64,000 nucleotides of DNA from Clostridia bacterium (GCA_017935675.1 JAGBHE010000076.1:1-64000), one strand, 5' to 3'; positions 1-7,932 are shown, numbered from the stretch's first letter. Numbers and translations are program-made. Notes: generated by a model from the sequence alone, not told the origin.

Positions 1-29
1 GTGACATTCTTTTCTTTTCTTGAAAACAT
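1..29 (-). CDS. Start of an unidentified gene, cut by window edge
   Basis: Only the first nine codons are inside the window (MFSRKEKNV). On the minus strand a GAGGTG ribosome-binding site lies five bases before the ATG, inside the end of the preceding gene, so the gene continues the leftward replication/partition operon with tight coupling. Too little is visible to assign a function. Confidence 0.35.
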
Positions 30-33
30 AACA

Positions 34-294
34 TCACCTCTCAGGCTCCGGAGGTTTCTTCTTTTTCAGATGTTCATAAAACTTAACCTTTTTAAGTCCT
101 CGTTCAAGAAAATCTTTCTGAGCTGAAAGTAAGCTTGAAGTGTAATGTCCTGAATTATAATTGTCTTTACTTCCATAACACTCCCAAGTAACGAACATAT
201 TAGGTCTTGTTTCGTGCACGCCAAGTACGATTTCCGAGTCTCCGATTGTGATTGCGTTTGTAATAATGTATCCCGCATTTTTTCTCCAATCCAT
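34..294 (-). CDS. Small hypothetical protein of the plasmid-type module (86 aa)
   Basis: I do not recognise a family. The protein is soluble with no signal peptide or membrane segment; it has a beta-rich N-terminal half (DSEIVLGVHETRPNMFVTWEC) and ends in a lysine/proline-rich tail (KKKKPPEPER). An in-frame ATG lies 15 bases upstream at 309, but GGAGGTG at 302-308 sits six to seven bases before the ATG at 294, so MDWRKNAGY is the likelier start. The gene lies just downstream of the DUF3789-like gene in the leftward repA-parA-parB operon, and the next gene starts inside its end. Small uncharacterised proteins of this kind are common in conjugative-element operons, so an accessory role is inferred from context only. 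Confidence 0.6.
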   Translation of the reverse strand: MDWRKNAGYIITNAITIGDSEIVLGVHETRPNMFVTWECYGSKDNYNSGHYTSSLLSAQKDFLERGLKKVKFYEHLKKKKPPEPER

Positions 295-329
295 ATTGAA
301 CACCTCCATTTAAAAAGCGAATACAGTTT

Positions 330-470
330 TTATTCCGTATCCGCTTCTTGTACTTTATTTTCTTTTTCAAGTTGTCTATCCTCCTCTCCGGCTACGATAA
401 AACAACACATAGCACCCACACCAAATAATGCTCCTAAAGCAAAAGATAATATAGCAATTAAAATTTTCAT
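330..470 (-). CDS. DUF3789-like single-pass membrane peptide (46 aa)
   Basis: A 46-residue protein beginning MKILIAILSFALGALFGVGA. One hydrophobic segment (residues 2-26, with small-residue and glycine spacing) is followed by a charged tail (GEEDRQLEKENK). This is the layout of the short DUF3789-type proteins often found in clostridial conjugative elements. AGAGGTGA lies directly before the ATG, and the ATG follows the parB stop codon by two bases, so it is probably translationally coupled to parB. Function is unknown; N-in membrane insertion with a cytosolic charged tail would fit. The family name is from memory of the pattern and was not searched. Confidence 0.6.
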   Translation of the reverse strand: MKILIAILSFALGALFGVGAMCCFIVAGEEDRQLEKENKVQEADTE

Positions 471-472
471 AT

Positions 473-1396
473 TCACCTCTCCATATTCTGTTCTCTTTTA
501 CGATGCCAATTTTCAAGCAATTTAATTATAGTATCTTCCATTTGTTTCTTAGTAAAACTTTTCGGGAAGTATTTTTTTACCTGTTCATCACCAAGCGTTA
601 TTTTTAGTTTTTCAGGTTTTTGCTCCTGCATAATAGAAAGAATCACATCAGGATTTAATCTGCCTTCGTCATTGAATCTTCGTATTTTCTTTGCTTGCTC
701 AATAGACGGTGCAGCATCTTCACTTTCCATTGCTTCTAAAACATCATGCTGTGATTTTGAACCGAGATATGATAATTCAACAGCGGCATTCATAGCAATC
801 TCTTTTGTATCAACCATTTCAAGTATCGGATCAATAAGGTTTGTAAGACGGATATATCGAAATATTTGGTTTTTACTTTCTCCTGATTGTTCGGCTAAAA
901 TATCACTTGATTTCTTTCCACCCAACTTGTCACCAAATTGGGAACAAGTTAAATCTGTTCGCTCACCTCTCCGATTCATAGCTTCAAGCTTCATTTGATA
1001 TGCCTTTGCCTTTTCACTCGGAAGGATGTGTTCTCTTTGAAGATTACTGTCAACAAGAAGAATTATTGCTGTATCATCATCAAGGTTTTTAACAACTCCC
1101 GGAACTTCTGTTATTCCTGCAATTTCACAAGCTCTCGCACGTCTATGTCCTGAAAGTATTTCATAACCGCCATCAGGATGTGGTCTTGTAACTATCGGTG
1201 ACAAAACACCATTCTGTTTGATACTCTCAACAAGCTCATCCATACTTTCATCTTCAAGAACTTTAAATGGTTGGTCTGCAAACGGTTTTAATTCTTCAAG
1301 TTTAATAGGCTTAATTTCTTCTGTCTTTCTGCCCTCATCTGTTTTAAAGAAATCATCGAGTGTACTCCTCCCGATGTTTATTCCTACTCCTGCCAT
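473..1396 (-). CDS. parB: ParB-type partition protein
   Basis: 307-aa ParB/Spo0J-family protein. The N-terminal ParB nuclease-like (CTP-binding) domain covers about residues 30-125: LKPFADQPFKV, the hallmark box ILSGHRRARACEIAG near residue 80, and LVDSNLQREHILPSEKAKAY near 115. A helix-turn-helix-rich DNA-binding middle follows (about 140-240) and a lysine-rich C-terminus. ParB binds parS sites and works with ParA to segregate plasmids or integrative elements. The start has a clear AGGAGGTG. The first 44 bases overlap the 3' end of parA in another frame. The operon repA-orf-parA-parB points to an extrachromosomal or excisable element rather than chromosomal parB, which would lie near oriC. 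No parS site was identified. Confidence 0.92.
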   Translation of the reverse strand: MAGVGINIGRSTLDDFFKTDEGRKTEEIKPIKLEELKPFADQPFKVLEDESMDELVESIKQNGVLSPIVTRPHPDGGYEILSGHRRARACEIAGITEVPGVVKNLDDDTAIILLVDSNLQREHILPSEKAKAYQMKLEAMNRRGERTDLTCSQFGDKLGGKKSSDILAEQSGESKNQIFRYIRLTNLIDPILEMVDTKEIAMNAAVELSYLGSKSQHDVLEAMESEDAAPSIEQAKKIRRFNDEGRLNPDVILSIMQEQKPEKLKITLGDEQVKKYFPKSFTKKQMEDTIIKLLENWHRKREQNMER

Positions 1397-2171
1397 CGTT
1401 AAGCACCTCCTTTGTCAGATTCTTGTAAGCTTCAGCAGCAATCCCTTTATCATCGTGTGCATAAACACTTCTACCAACTGCCGATGCTTCTGCTGCTTTT
1501 ACCGTATCAGGTATTTCCGTTTTAAAGATTTTAAGATACTTTGAGTAATTTAATCTGATAACTGATGAAACCTCTTTGTTATATAATGTTCTTTTGTCCA
1601 CCATCGTTATCAATATTCCGTTGAATTTCAAATCAGGGTTTATCTGCCTTTGAACTTTGGTTACAGTTGAAACAAGCTGCTCTAAACCTTTAAGCGGAAG
1701 ATAATGTGCCTGTACCGGAATAATTACCTCATCTGCTGCAACAAGTGAATTAATAGTCAACATACCAAGTGACGGTGTGCAATCAATAAGCACATAATCG
1801 TACTTATCCTTTACACTATCAATGCAGTTTTTAAGTACCCTTTCTCTGCTCATAACATTAACAAGTGCTGTTTCCATACCAGACAGTTCGATATTTGCCG
1901 GAATCAGATCAACACCTTCTTTATGATGCAGAATCGCATCTTCAGGAACAATAGGCTGTTCCTCCATTGACCGTTGCATTAAGGTTGAAAGTGTAACATC
2001 AAGCTTGTCCGGTTCCTGATACCCCAAGCTCTCTGTCAAACTACCCTGTGCATCACAATCGACAAGTAACACCTTCTTACCTTCGTTCACAAGTCCTACA
2101 CCAAGATTTACTGTTGTTGTGGTTTTTCCAACACCACCTTTTTGATTTGCAATAGCAATAACTTTACCCAT
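1353..2171 (-). CDS. parA: ParA-type partition ATPase
   Basis: 272-aa ParA/Soj-type P-loop ATPase. The deviant Walker A motif KGGVGKTTT is at residues 11-19, Walker A' (LLVDCDAQGS) at about 36-45 and Walker B (YVLIDCTPSLG) near 125. The length matches small chromosomal-type (type Ib-like) ParA proteins without an N-terminal DNA-binding domain. It acts with ParB to move replicons on the nucleoid. The start ATG overlaps the stop of the small upstream gene by a few bases and is preceded by AGGAAAGGA. The C-terminal 14 codons overlap parB. Confidence 0.93.
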   Translation of the reverse strand: MGKVIAIANQKGGVGKTTTTVNLGVGLVNEGKKVLLVDCDAQGSLTESLGYQEPDKLDVTLSTLMQRSMEEQPIVPEDAILHHKEGVDLIPANIELSGMETALVNVMSRERVLKNCIDSVKDKYDYVLIDCTPSLGMLTINSLVAADEVIIPVQAHYLPLKGLEQLVSTVTKVQRQINPDLKFNGILITMVDKRTLYNKEVSSVIRLNYSKYLKIFKTEIPDTVKAAEASAVGRSVYAHDDKGIAAEAYKNLTKEVLNDGRSRNKHREEYTR

Positions 2172-2370
2172 TTTTCATCGTCCTTTCCTGTCTTAATCTT
2201 TTTATAAGCTTCTCGCCGTCAAGTTCACAAAGGGATGTAAACCAATCTGACCTGAAGAAGTTTTCAATAGAATCCTGAACCTGATGACTTCCGCATCTTC
2301 GATAATCTCTTACCGCTTGCATTATAATTGCTTCTGCAAGCATCTGATAATTCTCATAAAACTTACACAT
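2164..2370 (-). CDS. Small conserved-looking protein between repA and parA (68 aa)
   Basis: I cannot assign a named family. The 68-aa protein looks all-helical (MLAEAIIMQAVRDYRR, then ENFFRSDWFTSLCELDGEKLIKRL) with no signal peptide or transmembrane segment. The start follows GAGGTGATGACGG. It lies 11 bases after repA and overlaps parA by a few bases, so it is an operon member. The phrase FFRSDWF...LDGE...IKRL recalls small proteins often encoded near repA in clostridial integrative elements; a role in replication control or partition is inferred only from position. Confidence 0.6.
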   Translation of the reverse strand: MCKFYENYQMLAEAIIMQAVRDYRRCGSHQVQDSIENFFRSDWFTSLCELDGEKLIKRLRQERTMKNG

Positions 2371-2381
2371 CCGTCATCACC

Positions 2382-3380
2382 TCAATTCTTCTTTGGATTT
2401 GCCATATCGTATTTAACCTTCGCTGAAAACCAATTATCTGATGTTTCAAACGAACGGTAAATAGTCGTAATTAAAAATGCCCGTATATTACGGACATTTG
2501 AGCAATTTTCTTGTAATGCAAAATATATGTATTCAATGTGAGAACTGTCAATCTTCAAGAATCTACCCTTAACAACCTCTTGCGGATATTCTTGTTTGTT
2601 GATACGAATATATGGTTCTTTACTACATACAACATCAACCATAAGCTCAACAATTTCATCAATCCATACTTTCTCAAACTTTTTAATCATAATGTCATAG
2701 TCTATATTATCCTTTATCAGATTTTCATATGTTCTTCTTTCTCTCATCCATCCTATCGCATCAAGCGGTTCATCAGAACCGTCATCACTTAATTCTTCAT
2801 CACTGATAGGATATGATAGGATAGTATTATTAAAATCAGTATTATTATAATTATTATTATTTATATTAGTATTATTAGAGTATGATTTTGGAACTTCTTG
2901 AAGTTCGGTATTCATACTTCTTGAAGTATGATTTTCATACTTCTGTAAGTTTGATTTTGGAACTTCTGGATTTTCTGTGCTCATACTTCTTGAAGTATGA
3001 TTTTCATACTCGGAAGAAATTGCTGTTATAAAGTTCTTAACATAGATAATATTTGGCTTGCCTAAACCCTGTCTTTTTCGTTCTATCAAGCCAACACTTT
3101 TATCAAGTTCTTCGAGTAGCTTTGCAACCTTTTGTCTTGCACATCCAATATCCTCAATTATTTCTTCCATCTTGTAAATGATATATACACGGTTATCATC
3201 ATCAATCCAACGATTACGCATTGATAATCCCATCCGGTCAAGCATAAGACCATATAGCAGCTTTGCATCTGTTGACATATCTTTAAATCTTTTATCTTTA
3301 AATAAGACTTTAGGAATCCGGAAGAAAGTAAACTGTTCTGCTTCTGCTCCATAAAAGTAATCAAATTCTAAAGACATCAT
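2382..3380 (-). CDS. repA: RepA_N-family replication initiator
   Basis: The N-terminal domain (about residues 15-118) matches the RepA_N replication-initiator family: FFRIPKVLFKDKRF, DAKLLYGLMLDRMGLS, then ERKRQGLGKPNIIYVKNF. A variable linker (about 120-200) and a C-terminal helical domain (about 210-332) follow. RepA_N proteins initiate theta replication of Gram-positive plasmids and are also carried on integrative elements. The longest frame opens with GTG at 3386, but AAGGGGG precedes the ATG at 3380 at good spacing, so MMSLEFDYFYG is preferred. The linker holds a 23-residue tandem repeat (YENHTSRSMSTE units) encoded by palindromic DNA, and RepA_N origins commonly lie inside the rep gene. 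The linker asparagine run (NNTNINNNNYNNT) is encoded by a very AT-rich tract. Confidence 0.9.
   Translation of the reverse strand: MMSLEFDYFYGAEAEQFTFFRIPKVLFKDKRFKDMSTDAKLLYGLMLDRMGLSMRNRWIDDDNRVYIIYKMEEIIEDIGCARQKVAKLLEELDKSVGLIERKRQGLGKPNIIYVKNFITAISSEYENHTSRSMSTENPEVPKSNLQKYENHTSRSMNTELQEVPKSYSNNTNINNNNYNNTDFNNTILSYPISDEELSDDGSDEPLDAIGWMRERRTYENLIKDNIDYDIMIKKFEKVWIDEIVELMVDVVCSKEPYIRINKQEYPQEVVKGRFLKIDSSHIEYIYFALQENCSNVRNIRAFLITTIYRSFETSDNWFSAKVKYDMANPKKN
2828..2999. other. Candidate replication origin inside repA (iteron palindromes plus AT-rich tract)
   Basis: Three near-identical palindromes with a TT centre lie in the repA linker: GAACTTC-TT-GAAGTTC at 2891-2906, and CATACTTC-TT-GAAGTATG at 2913-2930 and again at 2982-2999. 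The last two are exactly 69 bases apart. Half-sites occur at about 2937 and 2959. Beside them, 2828-2880 is almost pure A/T, as expected of an unwinding element. Known RepA_N plasmids carry their origin in the interdomain part of rep, so this is a good origin candidate. The assignment is inferred. Confidence 0.55.
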
Positions 3381-3408
3381 TCTCACCCCCTTGTATTAAA
3401 TTTAGGTA

Positions 3409-3442
3409 CAAAAAAAGACAGCCTATATCGTATAGACTGCCT
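3409..3442 (-). terminator. Hairpin with T-tract for leftward transcription
   Basis: On the minus strand AGGCAGTCTATA and TATAGGCTGTCT form a 12-bp stem with two G-U pairs around CGA, followed by seven T. It lies between the solute-binding gene (stop at 3589) and repA. It can terminate the sugar-transport operon, or act as an attenuator in the repA leader. Confidence 0.65.
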
Positions 3443-3564
3443 CACACTTTCGTGTATTTAATATATTAAATTTTATTCGTTATCATCCCTCTCATTGCTT
3501 ATTTAGACTTATAAATGAACAATAAAGCACCCAACTTTTCAAAAAATGAAAAAGGGCAAGCTCT

Positions 3565-3590
3565 GAAACCCTTGATATTACTGGGTTTTC
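3565..3590. other. Candidate attachment-site core of the integrated element
   Basis: AAACCC and GGGTTT form perfect 6-bp inverted arms around an 11-bp centre (TTGATATTACT), the layout of a tyrosine-recombinase crossover site. It lies where plasmid-type genes give way to the sugar locus and overlaps the last codons of the solute-binding protein, whose final residues look unrelated to the family. No second copy is visible, since the other end of the element would be left of the window. Inference only. Confidence 0.35.
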
Positions 3591-4980
3591 AGCACTTGTC
3601 CCTATTATAACATGAGCATATAATAAATTTATAATCCGGAATGTGATACTTTTCAATACTGTCATTTTCTGCTTTAAGCTCTTCATCAAGGACTTTCATT
3701 GCCTTATTGTATTTATCTCCCAAATCAATTAATCCTTGCTCAACATCTAAGCTTGGATCGAGAATTAAATTTTTAAGAGTTGTATACTGGTCATCTCCGT
3801 CAATTTTCAAACCGCTTGGAAATTTCGGAGCATCAAGCATAAAAGCAGGATATGCGACCTCTGCAAATTCCTTTGCACCTTTTTTATCAGATTCGGGGAA
3901 ATTATTCTGCAATGATTTTAATGTAGATGAGCTTATTGCATTTTCTTTTAAAAGTACTTTCGCAACCTCCTCGGATACAAGCCATTTATATACCTCTAAC
4001 TGCTCGTCGGGATGCTTTGACATTGAACTCATATACCATTTGCTCTGTGACGTAGTGCCAATCGGATATCCGCCTGTCATCTTATCAAAAACAGGAAACC
4101 ATGCAATTCCCCAATCGCACTTAGCCGGGAACTGATCGTTATACACGCCAACGTCCCACGCAGCACCGTAAATCATTCCGACATTTCCCTCTGCGAACTG
4201 TGCTCTTGCCGTATCGTTGTCCAAAGTATACGGTGTCGGGAAAACAGAGCCGTCACTAATAAGGTCACGAAGGAAATAAATCATCTTTGCATACATTGTA
4301 AAATCGAATTGATTTGTTGTAGGCTCAAATCCGTCTCTGTTCATTAAACCGGACATTGTCCCCGGTATCATAGCATAATACCTTGAAAAAATATCATCCT
4401 TAAACGGCATGGCAAATCCATACTTTACACCGTTTCCTTTTTCTGTGATTATTTTTGCATATTCACGCATTTCATCAAAAGTCTTCGGTGGATTTTCCGG
4501 ATCCAAACCGCATTCTTTGAATAAATCTTTATTATACAACAATCTTTGATTTCCGTTGCCGTTCAAACCGAATGTAAATATTTTTCCGTTTTTATCCGGT
4601 GCCGGGAAACAGCTCTCCACAAATTTTTCTTTACATTCTTTTACAAAATCCTCCGGCAGTTCTCTATACCATCCCGCTTCCTCAGCCATAGGAACACCGC
4701 AGCTGATATGAATATCCGGTGGATTTTTTGAAGTATATGTTGTCATAACATAATCAGATATTGTATCATCCTTACATTCATAATTTATTGTAATATGATC
4801 ATTTTCAGCATTAAACCCGTCAACCAATTTTTGCATAACATTCATCGAGCTTCTTTCATTCGTAACAACAAGAACCTCCGTTTTATTTGTTTTCAGTTGC
4901 CCTTCACTTCCGCACCCTGAGAATAAACCCCCGGCAATTGCTGCCAAAAGGATCCCGCTGATTATTTTTTTTGCATTCAT
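3589..4980 (-). CDS. ABC sugar transporter, solute-binding lipoprotein (family 1)
   Basis: A 463-aa lipoprotein with signal peptide and lipobox LFSGC (Cys23). The body resembles family 1 (MalE/UgpB-like) carbohydrate-binding proteins: LVDGFNAENDHITINYE near residue 60, YAKIITEKGNG near 175, and FAEGNVGMIYGAAW near 260. It delivers sugars or oligosaccharides to the two permeases encoded just upstream (5008-6767), forming a MalEFG-type importer with the usual family length. No ATPase is encoded nearby, so a shared MsmX-like ATPase is inferred. The C-terminal tail IICSCYNRDKC is cysteine-rich and atypical; it may be read into foreign DNA from the neighbouring element. The start has AGGAGG. Confidence 0.88.
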   Translation of the reverse strand: MNAKKIISGILLAAIAGGLFSGCGSEGQLKTNKTEVLVVTNERSSMNVMQKLVDGFNAENDHITINYECKDDTISDYVMTTYTSKNPPDIHISCGVPMAEEAGWYRELPEDFVKECKEKFVESCFPAPDKNGKIFTFGLNGNGNQRLLYNKDLFKECGLDPENPPKTFDEMREYAKIITEKGNGVKYGFAMPFKDDIFSRYYAMIPGTMSGLMNRDGFEPTTNQFDFTMYAKMIYFLRDLISDGSVFPTPYTLDNDTARAQFAEGNVGMIYGAAWDVGVYNDQFPAKCDWGIAWFPVFDKMTGGYPIGTTSQSKWYMSSMSKHPDEQLEVYKWLVSEEVAKVLLKENAISSSTLKSLQNNFPESDKKGAKEFAEVAYPAFMLDAPKFPSGLKIDGDDQYTTLKNLILDPSLDVEQGLIDLGDKYNKAMKVLDEELKAENDSIEKYHIPDYKFIICSCYNRDKC

Positions 4981-5007
4981 TTTTTTTACCTCCTGAATTT
5001 ATTTTTA

Positions 5008-5862
5008 TCATCCTTTTATTCCTCCGGCTGTTATGCCGTTAACAAACTGTTTATTACATAAAATGTATACGATTATCATGGGTATCAGCGAAATATTCGC
5101 GGCAGCAAGCATCACGGACCACATTGTTGCTGTATCTCCGGCAGATTTCAGATTAACTGTTGCAACCGGCAGTGTTTGTAGTTCGGGCTGCCCCATTGTC
5201 ACTATCATCGGCAATAAATAACTGTTCCAGATTCCTCTGAATACCAAAAGCCCGACAACGCCTATTATCGGTAACATCAACGGCAGCATAATTTGAACAT
5301 ATATTTTGAAAAAAGAGCAGCCATCAATTCTGGCAGCATCATCATAATCCTTTGAAACTCCATTAAGGTATCCCATCGTCAGGAAAATATTAGATACTCC
5401 GCCACCGGCTCCGATAACAACCAATCCCAATAAGCTTTTGTTTAACCCTGTTCCCACAAGAATACCGTAGGTTGGGTATATCGCCGCAGGTCCGACGCTG
5501 ATAAACATTGACAACAAGTACATGGTTTTTATTATTTTCTTTCCTTTAAATTCCCGCCTTGATAATACATAGGCAGTCATTGAACTGTTAAGTAAGCTTA
5601 ATATTACACAGCTTATCGACACAATGACGCTGTTTAATGTATATCGTGCATAATTAATCTTATTCCATGCATAAATGTAATTGTCAAATGTAAATTTTTT
5701 GGGTATTAAGCTCGTTGAAACCATAAGTTCCTGTGTATCTTTAAATGAACCCATTATGCTATATGTAATCGGAAACAATGTAATTATCGTAAACAAAATC
5801 AAAATAACATATATTATAAGCTCAATAACAGGATTCAAGCTGTTTGGATTTTTCCTTTTCAT
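5008..5862 (-). CDS. ABC sugar transporter permease (MalG/LacG-like)
   Basis: 284-aa inner-membrane permease of the binding-protein-dependent sugar transporter family. It opens with a basic cytosolic stretch and a transmembrane helix (ELIIYVILILFTIITLFPI), has six predicted helices, and carries the EAA loop KDYDDAARIDGCSFF...LPLMLP near residues 165-195 that contacts the ATPase. It ends in KQFVNGITAGGIKG, the typical MalG-type terminus. It forms a heterodimer with the product of 5865-6767, two bases upstream; AGGAGG sits in the end of that gene. Substrate is not predictable. Confidence 0.9.
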   Translation of the reverse strand: MKRKNPNSLNPVIELIIYVILILFTIITLFPITYSIMGSFKDTQELMVSTSLIPKKFTFDNYIYAWNKINYARYTLNSVIVSISCVILSLLNSSMTAYVLSRREFKGKKIIKTMYLLSMFISVGPAAIYPTYGILVGTGLNKSLLGLVVIGAGGGVSNIFLTMGYLNGVSKDYDDAARIDGCSFFKIYVQIMLPLMLPIIGVVGLLVFRGIWNSYLLPMIVTMGQPELQTLPVATVNLKSAGDTATMWSVMLAAANISLIPMIIVYILCNKQFVNGITAGGIKG

Positions 5863-5864
5863 CT

Positions 5865-6767
5865 CTAATCCTCCTTTTTCTGCAAGCGCATATACAAAAC
5901 AGTAATAATACCTATAATAATCGATGAAATGAAGCTTAATGTTGCACCATATCCGTATTGCGGCACAGAACCTGTATTAAAATAGTATCCGTAAATGTTT
6001 GTCGCCATAACATCAGTTGCGTGGTTCGGTCCGCCATTCGTTATCAAATAAATCGGGTCGAAAATTCCAAGACTGCCTATTATAGCAAGCATCAATATTA
6101 TTTTGAATATCGGCAATATCATGGGAATCGTCATTTTAAAGAAAATATGTACCTTGTTCGCTCCATCCACTGCGGCACTTTCATATATTTCCTCAGGAAT
6201 ATTTTGCAGTCCCGACAATATCAACAAAACATTTTGACCAAATACCGACCATACCGAAATTATTACAACCGTAATAAATGCAGATGTGGGGTTTTCCAAA
6301 AATGAAATGTTTTCACTAATCAATCCCCAATTTTTTAATAGCATATTGATTATTCCGTTATATGGTGAAAACATAAATGAAAATGCTAAGCTCATCGTTG
6401 CCATGCTCGTTACGGTCGGCAGGAAATACGCACCTCTGAAAAAGCTCTTTCCTTTAATCTTTGTATTTAGCAAAACAGCCAAAATCATTGCTAACGGTAT
6501 TTCTATAAGCAGCTTCAAGCCGGCGATTCTTAAGGTGTTCATAACCGCATTCCACCAGTAAGCATCGTGAAACGCTTTTATAAAATTTGTAATTCCCGTG
6601 AATTTTGCTGCAGTTACACCATTGTAATCAAACATCATATACCGCAAAGTCCAAATAATTGGGTATACAACAAACGCCAAAAATAAAATAAAATTTGGTA
6701 AAAGCATCACATAGGTTATTCCAACATCCTCAAACCATTCACCAAACATCTTTTTTTTCTTTTTCAT
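5865..6767 (-). CDS. ABC sugar transporter permease (MalF/LacF-like)
   Basis: 300-aa permease with a lysine-rich N-terminus, six transmembrane segments and the EAA motif EEIYESAAVDGANKVHIFF near residue 195. It is the first gene of the second importer operon (permease, permease, binding protein). A GTG lies just before the preferred ATG at 6767; AAAGGA precedes both. A TATAAT box lies on the minus strand about 35 bases upstream (6800-6805), but no good -35 was found. The upstream operon ends at a strong terminator, so this importer is probably its own transcription unit. Confidence 0.9.
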   Translation of the reverse strand: MKKKKKMFGEWFEDVGITYVMLLPNFILFLAFVVYPIIWTLRYMMFDYNGVTAAKFTGITNFIKAFHDAYWWNAVMNTLRIAGLKLLIEIPLAMILAVLLNTKIKGKSFFRGAYFLPTVTSMATMSLAFSFMFSPYNGIINMLLKNWGLISENISFLENPTSAFITVVIISVWSVFGQNVLLILSGLQNIPEEIYESAAVDGANKVHIFFKMTIPMILPIFKIILMLAIIGSLGIFDPIYLITNGGPNHATDVMATNIYGYYFNTGSVPQYGYGATLSFISSIIIGIITVLYMRLQKKED

Positions 6768-6878
6768 CACTGTTTCAATCCTTTACTGATATTGTAATAA
6801 TTATATCATATTTTTTTACTTGAAAAAAGGCAAAAAAAACAATAATTTATCCAAAAAAACAACTATATTTTAATAATG

Positions 6879-6904
6879 ACAGAGGGGGACGGTTCTCTTG
6901 TGTT
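6879..6904. repeat. REP-like repeat, copy 1 (GGGGACGGTTCTC core)
   Basis: Contains GGGGGACGGTTCTCTTGTGTT. Nearly the same core recurs at 40908-40936 and, degenerate, at 41568-41590. The unit is partly palindromic (ACAGAG against CTTGTGT). Short sequences of this kind are scattered through many clostridial genomes, often near IS200-like REP-associated transposases; none is in this window. Confidence 0.5.
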
Positions 6905-6917
6905 AAGGATGGCACTT

Positions 6918-6972
6918 AAAAAAGGAGCCGTGCAAATGAGCGTTTTAAAAATACTCAATTTGCAGCAGCTCC
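6918..6972 (-). terminator. Strong rho-independent terminator after the radical SAM gene
   Basis: On the minus strand GGAGCTGCTGCAAATTGAG pairs imperfectly with CTCATTTGCACGGCTCC across a 13-base AT-rich loop and is followed by six T. It lies 20 bases after the radical SAM stop codon and ends the dehydrogenase-isomerase-radical SAM unit, separating it from the importer operon. Confidence 0.8.
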
Positions 6973-6991
6973 ATCAGTGCCTATAAATTCT

Positions 6992-7930
6992 TCAGCTGTT
7001 TCTCCATGAACAGTGCTTACAAGTAATACAATTGTTTTTTACTATTTCTTCCCTGTATTTTTCACTTATTTTATTAAAAAATATGTTTTGCAGTGTATCA
7101 TCTTTTATATTACCTGCACTGAAATCATAAAAATCCGTACAATATAAAACATTTCCGTTCCATGCGATATGTACATGATTAAACGGAAACTTACAATGAA
7201 TTTCTTTTGTGCTTATATGTTTTTTATGCTCAATTTTATAACTGAAATCTCCCGTTTGAATATCCTGTACTCTGAACAGACTGTCATTTTTCCACGCTTT
7301 AATATCTTTTGCCGTAATATTAAAGGTTTCTTTCATCCATCTTTCATATTCATTTATTTCTTCGCCTGACAGTCCTATCATATCCTGTAGATACAGTGCT
7401 TTTATATTAAGGCTTTCCAATTCTTCAAGAAACTTCGGCAATACATCTATAAGCTTGGGTGTAATTACCGACATGACAATTATATTATCATGCTTCAAGC
7501 TCTTAATGTTTTTACATACAGTGTCAAAAACACCCCTCCCGCGTATTTCATCATGTATTTCCTTAGTTCCGTCAAGAGAAATATAAAGTGTATCAACACA
7601 GTTTTTTATTACATCCTCATGCTTATCCATAAGCACGCCGTTTGTTATTACCTCTGTTTCAAAATTTTTATTCTTCAGTATTTGCAAAATTGTATCAAAA
7701 TAAGGCGAAACCAAAGGTTCACCGCCCCATACGGTTATTTGGGGAGAAATTTTTGTTTTTTCTCTGCAGGCTTCAAGCTCTGAGATTACTCTTTTCCAGT
7801 CACAAAGGCTGATTTCTTCACCCGATGCATCTGAAAAAAAGCCTTTTTTCCCCCACTGTCCGCAGAAAGCACATCTCAGATTACAATTTCTTGTAATCTG
7901 AAAATGTACTTTTTCTATTTGTTTCCTCAT
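6992..7930 (-). CDS. Radical SAM protein with C-terminal SPASM-like cysteine cluster
   Basis: 312-aa radical SAM enzyme. CNLRCAFC (cysteines 16, 20, 23) binds the [4Fe-4S] cluster that cleaves S-adenosylmethionine. VWGGEPLVSP is the usual GGE motif, EVITNGVLMD and LYISLDGTKEIHDEIRG are conserved barrel strands. The C-terminus has a SPASM/twitch-like set: HCKFPFNHVHIAWNGNVLYC, then NNCITCKHCSW. Such proteins modify peptides or activate enzymes such as sulfatases; neither a precursor peptide nor a sulfatase gene is visible here. The longest frame opens with TTG at 7936, but GGTGATTGAAT favours the ATG at 7930. The gene overlaps the end of the isomerase operon and precedes a terminator. Confidence 0.85.
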   Translation of the reverse strand: MRKQIEKVHFQITRNCNLRCAFCGQWGKKGFFSDASGEEISLCDWKRVISELEACREKTKISPQITVWGGEPLVSPYFDTILQILKNKNFETEVITNGVLMDKHEDVIKNCVDTLYISLDGTKEIHDEIRGRGVFDTVCKNIKSLKHDNIIVMSVITPKLIDVLPKFLEELESLNIKALYLQDMIGLSGEEINEYERWMKETFNITAKDIKAWKNDSLFRVQDIQTGDFSYKIEHKKHISTKEIHCKFPFNHVHIAWNGNVLYCTDFYDFSAGNIKDDTLQNIFFNKISEKYREEIVKNNCITCKHCSWRNS

Positions 7931-7932
7931 AT

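Noticed and set aside
2881..3010. Short regularly spaced repeats suggesting a CRISPR array
   Set aside because: Only two to three palindromic units, lying inside the repA coding frame and encoding a peptide repeat; better explained as iterons.
3492..3689. A 65-codon minus-strand reading frame across the candidate attachment site
   Set aside because: It overlaps the binding-protein gene in another frame, has no good ribosome-binding site and crosses the inverted repeat.
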